From contig CALYQH010000121.1 of NCBI GenBank assembly GCA_945283395.1, positions 1 to 5,084 of the forward strand: DNA of 5,084 bases, in the 5' to 3' direction. The notes under the pieces were generated by a model that was given only the letters and a program-made list of their open reading frames with translations, was not told the origin of the DNA and did not search any database. The position numbers and the translations under genes are program-made. Below are positions 1-5,084 of this stretch, in pieces (position 1 is the first letter of the stretch; every line of letters starts with the position of its first letter). The DNA comes from an uncultured Ventosimonas sp. (lineage in GTDB: Bacteria; Pseudomonadota; Gammaproteobacteria; Pseudomonadales; Pseudomonadaceae).

Positions 1-28
1 GTATAGATTACTATAATAATCTGAAAAT

Positions 29-72
29 ACATAAATTTTTTATGTGTAATGTGATCTATTTCTCATATCACA
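29..72. repeat. Two short inverted repeats at the left edge
   Basis: Two inverted repeats sit side by side. The first is ACATAAA (29-35) and TTTATGT (39-45) around a 3-nt loop. The second is TGTGAT (50-55) and ATCACA (67-72) around 11 nt. Both lie just upstream of the GacA-box-like palindrome at 76-98. They may be protein-binding sites for the RNA gene promoter or for a gene off the left edge. In DNA this AT-rich, 6-7 bp arms can arise by chance, so function is not established. Confidence 0.3.
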
Positions 73-75
73 AGG

Positions 76-98
76 AAATGTAATATTTTTTTACATTT
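76..98 (+). promoter_or_regulatory. GacA-box-like palindrome upstream of the Rsm-like RNA
   Basis: The sequence shows a perfect 8-bp inverted repeat, AAATGTAA (76-83) and TTACATTT (91-98), separated by 7 nt. In Pseudomonas the response regulator GacA activates rsmX/Y/Z through an upstream element of the form TGTAAG-N6-CTTACA. This site keeps the TGTAA/TTACA half-sites but has T in place of the G and C next to the spacer, and its inner gap is 7 rather than 8 nt. Its centre is about 60 nt upstream of the TATAAT at 145-150 and about 150 nt upstream of the predicted RNA 5' end near 237. Assignment as a GacA site rests on the RNA gene downstream. Confidence 0.5.
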
Positions 99-144
99 AA
101 ACGCTTGCTCTAAATAAATTACTCGAAAAAGATCTTTACCAGTC

Positions 145-150
145 TATAAT
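145..150 (+). promoter_or_regulatory. Candidate upstream -10 box for a longer transcript
   Basis: A perfect TATAAT on the + strand lies about 60 nt downstream of the GacA-like palindrome. No convincing -35 hexamer is seen 16-18 nt upstream, which would be acceptable for an activator-dependent promoter. Use of this promoter would start RNA near 157 and place the palindrome at 187-204 and both arms of the 212-402 inverted repeat inside the transcript. A perfect TATAAT is not rare in DNA of this composition. Confidence 0.3.
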
Positions 151-186
151 TCATTGCTAATATAGCCTCAAAGTAAAGATTGTTTG

Positions 187-204
187 ATATCTCAATTGAG
201 ATAT
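187..204. repeat. 18-bp perfect palindrome upstream of the RNA gene
   Basis: ATATCTCAATTGAGATAT reads identically on both strands. It ends about 33 nt before the predicted RNA 5' end, so it overlaps where the -35 region would be. It could be a dimeric repressor or activator operator. If transcribed from an upstream start, it could fold as a 7-bp stem with an AAUU loop. No specific regulator is recognised. Confidence 0.5.
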
Positions 205-223
205 GCAGAATTGTCGTTACTCT

Positions 224-229
224 TATGAT
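224..229 (+). promoter_or_regulatory. Candidate -10 box of the Rsm-like RNA gene
   Basis: TATGAT on the + strand matches the sigma-70 -10 consensus at five of six positions. It would give a start near 236-239, just before the first GGA motif at 243. There is no good -35 hexamer at 16-18 nt, which is compatible with activator dependence. This start would give an RNA of about 120 nt, the usual size of RsmY and RsmZ. The competing TATAAT at 145-150 would give a longer RNA. Confidence 0.4.
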
Positions 230-236
230 TACTTCT

Positions 237-360
237 AAACAGGGATTATTTGCTAGGATAGCAAAGCAAGGCCTGCACGGAAACAGGAGTTAGGGCGTGG
301 TACGGATGTCGAGGTCGGTTTACAAGGATATGTAAACGAAACAGTCTGAGACTGTTTTTA
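237..360 (+). ncRNA. Rsm-type (RsmY/RsmZ, CsrB-like) regulatory RNA
   Basis: RNAs of this class bind and sequester the translational repressor RsmA/CsrA through GGA motifs, mostly in hairpin loops. Six GGAs lie in about 90 nt: 243-245, 256-258, 279-281, 286-288, 304-306 and 326-328. Three clear hairpins present them. TTTGCT/AGCAAA (249-254, 260-265) has loop AGGAT. CCTG/CAGG (272-275, 284-287) has ACGGA in its loop. GTTTACA/TGTAAAC (318-324, 331-337) has hexaloop AGGATA, matching the preferred CsrA ligand form. The GGA at 304 has only a weak possible stem. An intrinsic terminator ends the gene. The block is visibly richer in G than its AT-rich surroundings, and its size of about 120 nt fits RsmY/RsmZ. 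From memory the order (free 5' GGA, GGA-loop hairpin, then ACGGAAAC) is nearest RsmY, but which member it is cannot be decided here. The 5' end is predicted only. Confidence 0.8.
339..359 (+). terminator. Intrinsic terminator of the Rsm-like RNA
   Basis: AAACAGTC (339-346) pairs perfectly with GACTGTTT (350-357) across a TGA loop, and the T run continues to 359. This is a standard Rho-independent terminator for + strand transcription. Read from the other strand the same hairpin is followed by TTTCGTTT-like sequence, so it could also weakly stop the convergent membrane-protein gene that ends at 422. Confidence 0.8.
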
Positions 361-421
361 GCATGAGAGATTATTATTAGAAGTAAAAGTAGAGTAACGG
401 CATTTTTTATTCTATTTTTTG

Positions 422-1303
422 TTATTTTTTCTCTTTCATTATCATTTTATTTTTTTCTAATAGTTGTCTTAAGATAATAGGAGTTACTATTTGTTGATCA
501 TAAGGTAGCTGTTTTAACTCAGCATATTTTGCCAACTGGTTTTGTAGCTCTATAGGTAATGCATAGATAGGTATAGTAAGAGGTCTTTCGCTAATTCGCT
601 TACCATCCATATTTTTATCTAATTCTAAGAAACCTTTATAATCAGCAGTTAATAATGTTTTTTCTCTACTAGGGATTTGTTTAAGCAATTTTAATGACGC
701 TTTATTACAGCCAATACCAGTAGCTAACTTATTTTGCTGATACTTTTTTAAAGGCAACTTATAGTGATGTGAAAACACAAAATTCAATAAATAAAAACTA
801 TGTTTAGCAGGACAAACGATCCCTATCGGAAAAAAAGCATCCGTTTTATCTGGCATTTGTAACCATTGAAAACTTATTAATTGAGTAATGGGTAATTGCT
901 CAACTTTATCCCAACTACGAGTATTAAAACTACTGTGATGCTTATTTAAATAAATATCTACACGCAGATTAGGATTAAAAATAAAAATTAATAAAATAAA
1001 TAGAATAATAGCTACTATTATTTGTACAAAAAAATTAACCCACTGTTTATTGATGGCAATAAATAACAAACTTATATAACAAGCGGCCACTACAATGAAA
1101 AATATAAAACCTAATCTATCAGATTGAAGCTGTAAAAAATAACAGTCTAACGAATGCTTATCTAATAACTGAACAGCTATACCAAAGCCAACGCTTAAGA
1201 ATATGACCGTTAGTAGCAATAGATTACGCGTTAAGATATCTAACAAAGATAAAGGTTGATACTCTTTGTTTGGCAAATTTTGCTGTAGTTCCTTCTGTTC
1301 CAC
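422..1303 (-). CDS. Unrecognised three-helix membrane protein with large soluble C-terminal domain
   Basis: I do not recognise this 293-aa protein. It has three clear hydrophobic segments near residues 27-47, 64-84 and 89-109. After them comes a soluble domain of about 180 residues with no motif I can name. With a cytoplasmic N-terminus (basic and polar, residues 1-26), three crossings would put the C-terminal domain in the periplasm. It contains two cysteines, C164 and C199, that could pair there, though topology is inferred. The start is GTG at 1303-1301. It has no good Shine-Dalgarno; an AGG lies 14 nt upstream, and an in-frame stop lies six codons upstream. The next in-frame ATG is at residue 150 and would remove all membrane segments, so the GTG is the better choice. 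The gene is last in the minus-strand series, separated from the DUF2726 gene by 155 nt and preceded by a plausible promoter, so it may be transcribed alone. Confidence 0.75.
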   Translation of the reverse strand: MEQKELQQNLPNKEYQPLSLLDILTRNLLLLTVIFLSVGFGIAVQLLDKHSLDCYFLQLQSDRLGFIFFIVVAACYISLLFIAINKQWVNFFVQIIVAIILFILLIFIFNPNLRVDIYLNKHHSSFNTRSWDKVEQLPITQLISFQWLQMPDKTDAFFPIGIVCPAKHSFYLLNFVFSHHYKLPLKKYQQNKLATGIGCNKASLKLLKQIPSREKTLLTADYKGFLELDKNMDGKRISERPLTIPIYALPIELQNQLAKYAELKQLPYDQQIVTPIILRQLLEKNKMIMKEKK

Positions 1304-1341
1304 ACCAATACTTAAAACCTATATTATTTTATTATAAATCA

Positions 1342-1370
1342 ATGATATGCGCTTATTTTAGATAGTTCAA
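1342..1370 (-). promoter_or_regulatory. Candidate sigma-70 promoter for the membrane-protein gene
   Basis: On the minus strand TTGAAC (1370-1365) and TATCAT (1347-1342) are separated by exactly 17 nt. They match the -35 and -10 consensus at four and five of six positions. A start near 1335 would leave a leader of about 30 nt before the GTG at 1303. A TATAAT at 1336-1331 is an alternative -10 but lacks a -35 at proper spacing. No strong terminator is visible between the DUF2726 gene and this point, so readthrough from the recQ operon is also possible. Confidence 0.45.
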
Positions 1371-1458
1371 AATAGCATTTAAACAATAACAGAATTCTTA
1401 GCAATTGCCTATGCTAGATTAATAGTTAATTATTTCTTAATATCTCACGCTAGAATTT

Positions 1459-1944
1459 TTATCTATTCACTAGGGCTAATAACTTCTGGTTAGAAGGTAT
1501 TTGATCAGTTCTAATTCTGATTAAATGAACTCCAGCCGCCTTTAATGCCTTATCCTTTCTCAAATCAGCCTCCTTTCTGTGAGGATGCGAATGACTCGCA
1601 TCATCTAACTCTATCACAGCAACCGTGATAAATTCATTATCTACTAGCACATAATCGACACTTAAACGCCAAATTTTATTAAGCCATTTCAATTCATTTT
1701 TGCCTTTAGGAGGTCTAATAATACGTGATAACTGTACTTGTACAAAAAGGTGATACTGCGGGAAGGCAAGCTGTAATTGCTTATAGAATTTTTTTTCAAC
1801 TTCCGACATAATAGCCTCTTTTTTATAAGGCCATCGTTGTGTTTTATTTAACAGCAACACAAGCAGTAGCACTAGGAAAAGCCCACCAATAAGCAACAAT
1901 AGATAAAGCAACAATGACAGGAATTGCTCCTTGTTTATAACCAT
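1459..1944 (-). CDS. Membrane-anchored DUF2726 (nuclease-fold-like) protein
   Basis: A 161-aa protein when started at ATG 1944. A strongly hydrophobic leucine-rich helix spans about residues 9-32 and is followed by basic residues, so it should be an N-terminal anchor with the rest in the cytoplasm. Residues about 46-150 match the DUF2726 pattern: conserved VDYVLVD (97-103), IELDDASH (111-118), a basic RKDKALKAAG (129-138) and HLIRIR (140-145). The order of an Asp, then E-x-D, then a basic helix recalls PD-(D/E)XK nuclease folds such as Vsr. The activity of the family is not established, and a catalytic lysine straight after the acidic pair is absent. A TTG at 1950 would add two residues and overlap the phosphatase stop. 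The ATG, 2 nt after that stop, has a GAGAA at good spacing (8 nt after GAG), so I prefer it. The tight junction implies translational coupling. Confidence 0.8.
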   Translation of the reverse strand: MVINKEQFLSLLLYLLLLIGGLFLVLLLVLLLNKTQRWPYKKEAIMSEVEKKFYKQLQLAFPQYHLFVQVQLSRIIRPPKGKNELKWLNKIWRLSVDYVLVDNEFITVAVIELDDASHSHPHRKEADLRKDKALKAAGVHLIRIRTDQIPSNQKLLALVNR

Positions 1945-1946
1945 GC

Positions 1947-2660
1947 TCAATTCTCTAAATAGTGTTGACGTATGGCTCTAATATCAATACCCAAGGTATC
2001 TGTTAGATAGCGATACACGCCTCCATACTGTTTATTTATGACAGCTATAGCTGTTTCTAAATAAACTGGATAAACACTTAAAAAAGCTTCCCAAATGTCT
2101 GCATCAGGCGCAAAACCCTCTAATAAATCTGCTAGTTGTTGTTTTAAAATACTAACCACTTCATTTGAAAGTAAATATTCATCCATAATAGATTGTTCAG
2201 CAACTCCTAAAGCACTTAATAATAAGAAAGTTGCAAATCCAGTTCTATCTTTACCTGCCGTACAATGATACAACAATACTTTGCCTTGCTCAGCAAGTTT
2301 CAATAAATATCGAAACTCTTGTTTAAAGTCGACAGGAAAACGCTTATATACCATGCACATAGCAGATTTAGCCTGCTCACTATCAAGTTGTTCATTTATG
2401 AGCTCCACTATATTACCTGTAAAGATGGGTTTAGCCACACAATTGAACTGCTGAGTAAAAAATTGCTCATTATTTCGTTTTTCTTCTATACTTCGAAAAT
2501 CAACAATTTCATCTAACTTAAGGTTTTGTAAATACCCACAATCTTTTGCAGAGCCAACACAAGGATTAGCCGAGCGAAACAGTTTACCCTTGTAAATTCG
2601 CTGCCCTTGTAGGTTAACCAATCCCCCTAAGTCTCGAAAATTAATGACCTTTTCCATCAT
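1947..2660 (-). CDS. Tyrosine/phosphoinositide phosphatase, MptpB/LipA-like (Y_phosphatase3 family)
   Basis: A 237-aa cytoplasmic phosphatase using a cysteine phospho-enzyme intermediate. The N-terminus carries the family signature NFRDLGG (7-13). IVDFRS (52-57) is the usual strand motif. The P-loop HCTAGKDRTG (132-141) supplies catalytic C133 and R139. The Lys-Asp pair inside the P-loop (K137, D138) is the form found in Mycobacterium MptpB and Listeria LipA, which act on phosphoinositides as well as phosphotyrosine. Substrate here is unknown. No signal peptide is seen, so secretion by the general pathway is not suggested. Two adjacent ATGs (2660 and 2657) could start it. The Shine-Dalgarno is poor, and the start lies 5 nt after the recQ stop, so coupling to recQ translation is likely. 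Length is full for the family and no key residue is missing. Confidence 0.88.
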   Translation of the reverse strand: MMEKVINFRDLGGLVNLQGQRIYKGKLFRSANPCVGSAKDCGYLQNLKLDEIVDFRSIEEKRNNEQFFTQQFNCVAKPIFTGNIVELINEQLDSEQAKSAMCMVYKRFPVDFKQEFRYLLKLAEQGKVLLYHCTAGKDRTGFATFLLLSALGVAEQSIMDEYLLSNEVVSILKQQLADLLEGFAPDADIWEAFLSVYPVYLETAIAVINKQYGGVYRYLTDTLGIDIRAIRQHYLEN

Positions 2661-2665
2661 ATAAG

Positions 2666-4783
2666 CTAACCGAATATATCCGCTAATGCTGAATGCACAC
2701 AGTATAGAACACCTTCTTCAACCTCTCCACCTAATTGTTTATAAACCTTAGGGACGGAGGCTAACTTATACTCTTCCTCTAAAAATGAATGCCTAATCCT
2801 ATCTAACAAATCCTCCGGTAAATCCAAGGCTTGTTCTAAAGAAAGTTGTTGTTGGCTTATAGCCTCTGCTAATGCTCTATACACTACCCTAGATGTACAG
2901 TTTAATTTATGGGCTATTTGTTCTACAACCATACCCGCCCTCGCCAACGCTATTATTTCATATTGAATATCTCTTGCTCTTGAATCGCTAACTGATTGCT
3001 CTCCATTGATAACCTCCAGAAAAGCCGGACCATAATTTTCTAACTTATGACTACCAATACCATTTATCATGGCCATATCACCCAGAGTACGAGGTTTTAA
3101 TCTTAACATTTCAAGTATTGTCGCATCATGGAAGATAACATATGGTGGTACATTATGCTCCTCTGCCAATCTTCTTCGTAAAGTACGTAAGGCTTCCCAT
3201 AGCTTTTTCTCATCTTCCCTAACATGATGAATAACTGTCCTTGGTTTATCGAGTTTAGGAATTTGATCAACCCTTAACTGTAATTTTTCTTCGCCTCTTA
3301 ATACAGCTCTACAATTGTCAGTAAGACGTAATCCTGAAAAACCCTCTAAATCTATTGTTACCAAATTTCTAATAATTAATTGTCGAAACAAAGTTCGCCA
3401 AGTCTTTTCAGTTATTTGTTTACCTATGCCAAACACTGATAAATATTGATGTCCTAACTCCCTGACTTTGTCCGTGCCACGCCCTAATAATACATCTACT
3501 AAATGCCCTACCCCATAGCGCTGCCCTGTTCTATAAATAGCTGATAACGCTTTTCTAGCCGCTTCTGTGGCATCCCATGTTTGTACATTATCACGGCAAT
3601 TATCACAATAGCCACAAGGCTCAGCTAATACCTCATCAAAATAGGCTAATAATACTTGGCGGCGGCAACGTGTTTCCTCACAAAGTGCTAACATAGCCTG
3701 CAACTTATATAATTCAACTTTTTTATGCTGTTCACTAGCCTCTGATTGCACTATTAACTGTTGATTAAGCAAGACATCTTGCAGACCATATACCATCCAA
3801 GCTTCAGAGGGTAACCCATCACGCCCAGCTCGCCCTGTCTCTTGATAATAAGCTTCTAAGCTTTTAGGCAAGTCTAAATGGGCGACAAACCTAACATTTG
3901 GCTTGTCAATGCCCATACCAAAAGCTATGGTTGCTACCATGATTATCCCTTCTTCATTGATAAATCTTTGCTGATTGGTATTTCTTATCTCACTCGATAA
4001 TCCTGCATGATAGGGCAATGCATTATAACCTTGACTACATAAAAACGCTGCCGTTTCTTCAACCCTTTTGCGAGACATACAATAAACGATACCCGCTACT
4101 TCTTTCTTATCAATTAAAAAATTTAACAATTGCTTACGGGGTTGTTCTTTTGACTGAATACGATAAAAAATATTAGGTCTATCAAAACTAGCTACAAACG
4201 TTTTAGCCTGATGAAGTTGTAACTTGTCAACAATCTCTTGTTGTGTTCTAGTGTCAGCTGTTGCAGTAAGCGCTACACGAGGAACATCACCAAATAATTT
4301 AGCCAACTGACCAAGTTGTAAATACTCAGGGCGAAAATCATGCCCCCATTGAGATACACAATGGGCTTCATCTATAGCAAATAGTGCGATAGGTAAATGT
4401 TGCAAAAAACTCAACATCCGCTCTTGCACAAGACGCTCTGGAGCAACATACAGAAATTTTATTTTACCTGCCATTAAATCTCTAGCAATGTCTCTTTGTT
4501 GCTGCGCTGACAGCGAAGAATTCAGGGCTGCCGCTTTAATACCTAATTCATTTAATGTTATAACTTGATCTTGCATTAACGCAATAAGTGGCGAAATAAC
4601 CACAGCCAAACCATCTTTTAACATCGCAGGAATCTGGAAACAAATAGATTTACCTCCCCCTGTAGGCATTAATACTAGTGCATCCTTACCCCTGACTATG
4701 TGATCTATAATAGCAGCTTGCTGGCCTCGAAAAGAATCATAACCAAAGATACTTTTTAAAATGGATAATGCTTGCTTTTGCAT
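2666..4783 (-). CDS. recQ: ATP-dependent DNA helicase RecQ
   Basis: A 3'-to-5' superfamily 2 helicase that unwinds recombination and stalled-fork intermediates in the RecF pathway. All core motifs are present. These are motif 0 FRGQQ (18-22), Walker A MPTGGGKS (39-46), DEAH (138-141), the aromatic loop [11 protein letters not shown] (144-154), TATA (173-176), motif [12 protein letters not shown] (283-293) and motif [12 protein letters not shown] (314-323). The zinc site is C373, C390, C393 and C396. It is followed by the RQC winged helix (about 400-505) and an HRDC domain (about 523-593). Residues about 600-705 form an extra region with a helix-turn-helix-like segment ([23 protein letters not shown]) absent from the 609-aa E. 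coli RecQ but, from memory, usual in Pseudomonas proteins of about 710 aa. The ATG at 4783 has a GGAG 5 nt upstream. It appears to be first gene of an operon with the phosphatase (gap 5 nt) and the DUF2726 gene, and it is divergent from a YecA-family gene. Confidence 0.97.
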   Translation of the reverse strand: MQKQALSILKSIFGYDSFRGQQAAIIDHIVRGKDALVLMPTGGGKSICFQIPAMLKDGLAVVISPLIALMQDQVITLNELGIKAAALNSSLSAQQQRDIARDLMAGKIKFLYVAPERLVQERMLSFLQHLPIALFAIDEAHCVSQWGHDFRPEYLQLGQLAKLFGDVPRVALTATADTRTQQEIVDKLQLHQAKTFVASFDRPNIFYRIQSKEQPRKQLLNFLIDKKEVAGIVYCMSRKRVEETAAFLCSQGYNALPYHAGLSSEIRNTNQQRFINEEGIIMVATIAFGMGIDKPNVRFVAHLDLPKSLEAYYQETGRAGRDGLPSEAWMVYGLQDVLLNQQLIVQSEASEQHKKVELYKLQAMLALCEETRCRRQVLLAYFDEVLAEPCGYCDNCRDNVQTWDATEAARKALSAIYRTGQRYGVGHLVDVLLGRGTDKVRELGHQYLSVFGIGKQITEKTWRTLFRQLIIRNLVTIDLEGFSGLRLTDNCRAVLRGEEKLQLRVDQIPKLDKPRTVIHHVREDEKKLWEALRTLRRRLAEEHNVPPYVIFHDATILEMLRLKPRTLGDMAMINGIGSHKLENYGPAFLEVINGEQSVSDSRARDIQYEIIALARAGMVVEQIAHKLNCTSRVVYRALAEAISQQQLSLEQALDLPEDLLDRIRHSFLEEEYKLASVPKVYKQLGGEVEEGVLYCVHSALADIFG

Positions 4784-4806
4784 AAATACTCCAAATTCAT
4801 CCGTGA

Positions 4807-4812
4807 ATTATA
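4807..4812 (-). promoter_or_regulatory. Candidate -10 box of the recQ operon
   Basis: A perfect TATAAT on the minus strand lies 24 nt before the recQ ATG. It would start RNA near 4800 and leave a short leader of about 17 nt holding the GGAG at 4789-4792. No good -35 is present at 17-18 nt (TAGCCT or ATAGCC), so the promoter would be weak or factor-assisted. In the other direction only weak -10 candidates (TAATAT 4876-4881, TACTAT 4886-4891) are seen for the YecA-family gene. Confidence 0.45.
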
Positions 4813-4923
4813 CAAATACACCACAGAATAGGCTATAAATAACAAATTAATGAAGAAAATACATGAAATAAGTCGTAATATGTTCTACTATGTTGGTATT
4901 AGTTCTCTGTTAAGGTAGACTCT

Positions 4924-5084
4924 ATGGTATTTACAATGAATGCTAATAACTCATTGCAAGCTTTCTTGGATCAAGATATCCATGAAGAAATGATGACCTA
5001 TATCCAAGCTCATGGTTATCTAACTGCGCTTTGTATCTGCCCTGTAGATATTCCTGAACAAGAATGGCTAGATATTTTATTTGG
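4924..5084 (+). CDS. UPF0149/YecA-family protein, N-terminal part (cut by window edge)
   Basis: The first 53 codons of a gene that runs off the right edge. The segment GYLTALCICP (31-40) followed by IPEQEWLDILF (43-53) is the characteristic opening of UPF0149/YecA-YgfB proteins, which have the pattern GxLTAL...P...P..eWl. Their biochemical role is poorly defined, and some members carry a C-terminal SEC-C zinc motif that would lie outside the window. The ATG at 4924 has an AAGG 8 nt upstream; an in-frame ATG at 4936 is an alternative but is less well placed. The gene is divergent from recQ with 140 nt between the start codons. I recall this recQ neighbourhood from Pseudomonas but cannot verify it here. 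Confidence 0.85.
   Translation, partial: MVFTMNANNSLQAFLDQDIHEEMMTYIQAHGYLTALCICPVDIPEQEWLDILF

Larger units (their letters stand above)
212..402. repeat. Long imperfect inverted repeat enclosing the Rsm-like RNA gene
   Basis: The left arm (212-238) is complementary to the right arm (377-402). The outer helix pairs 212-223 with 391-402: 12 pairs, one of them a G-T. The inner helix pairs 229-238 with 377-386: 10 perfect pairs. Between them is an asymmetric 5/4-nt mismatch (224-228 against 387-390). The right arm is followed directly by T-rich DNA (403-420). The arms enclose the complete RNA gene and its terminator hairpin. The left mismatch contains the candidate -10 TATGAT. The repeat may close a larger multibranched RNA, act at DNA level, or be a relic of an insertion; no clear target duplication is seen outside the arms. 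Confidence 0.7.

Noticed and set aside
50..72. CRP/Vfr site (TGTGA...TCACA)
   Set aside because: The half-sites match, but they are 13 nt apart instead of the 6 nt needed by CRP and Vfr.
132..180. Inverted repeat ATCTTTAC (132-139) and GTAAAGAT (173-180)
   Set aside because: Eight AT-rich base pairs across 33 nt with no other supporting signal; likely chance.
13..377. Complementary ATAATAATCT (13-22) and AGATTATTAT (368-377)
   Set aside because: Low-complexity AT sequence; a 10-bp match of this kind is expected by chance here.
212..402. Small insertion element or MITE with terminal inverted repeats
   Set aside because: The arms are long enough, but no target-site duplication is seen outside them and a second copy cannot be checked here. 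The enclosed sequence is better explained as an RNA gene, so I kept it only as an alternative.
1304..1458. Terminator between the DUF2726 gene and the membrane-protein gene
   Set aside because: Only short AT-rich inverted repeats and the palindromes AGAATTCT and GCAATTGC are present; none is a GC stem followed by a T run in the minus direction.
1948..1950. TTG start codon for the DUF2726 gene
   Set aside because: Only two codons longer than the ATG at 1944. The GAGAA ribosome site is too close to the TTG but well spaced for the ATG.
2319..2516. 65-codon open frame on the + strand
   Set aside because: It lies wholly inside the phosphatase gene on the other strand, has no recognisable protein character, and the phosphatase frame has intact catalytic motifs.
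4789..4805. Rsm/CsrA target in the recQ leader (two GGA motifs close to the start codon)
   Set aside because: One GGA is simply the Shine-Dalgarno sequence, as in many genes, and no hairpin presents the other; too weak to claim.

Overview
The window is AT-rich, roughly one third GC by eye, and appears to come from a gammaproteobacterium. The best guess is a low-GC member of the Pseudomonadales, for example an Entomomonas-like member of Pseudomonadaceae. The grounds are a long (705 aa) RecQ with a C-terminal helix-turn-helix extension, a UPF0149/YecA-family gene divergent from it, and a short RNA gene with the architecture of the Gac/Rsm regulatory RNAs typical of Pseudomonas. The genus is inference from memory.

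Left part (1-421): no protein gene. This stretch is the most unusual part of the window. It holds a compact RNA gene on the + strand at about 237-360, in the RsmY/RsmZ (CsrB-type) class. It has six GGA motifs, several of them in hairpin loops, and ends in an intrinsic terminator. Upstream is a perfect TGTAA...TTACA palindrome resembling a GacA box, an 18-bp perfect palindrome, and two candidate -10 elements. A long imperfect inverted repeat (212-238 against 377-402) encloses the whole RNA gene. It could close a larger RNA structure or mark a longer transcript.

Middle and right (422-4783): four genes lie on the minus strand, transcribed right to left. They are recQ, then a MptpB/LipA-type tyrosine/phosphoinositide phosphatase 5 nt later, then a membrane-anchored DUF2726 protein (start codon 2 nt after the phosphatase stop), and, after a 155-nt gap with its own candidate promoter, an unrecognised three-helix membrane protein. 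The first three look like one translationally coupled operon. The last gene converges on the RNA gene and may share its terminator.

Right edge (4924-5084): the start of a UPF0149/YecA-family gene on the + strand, divergent from recQ across a 140-nt intergenic region.

Functionally, the recQ operon joins a DNA-repair helicase to a phosphatase and a nuclease-fold-like protein with no obvious shared pathway. The Rsm-like RNA, if expressed, would titrate an RsmA/CsrA protein encoded elsewhere.
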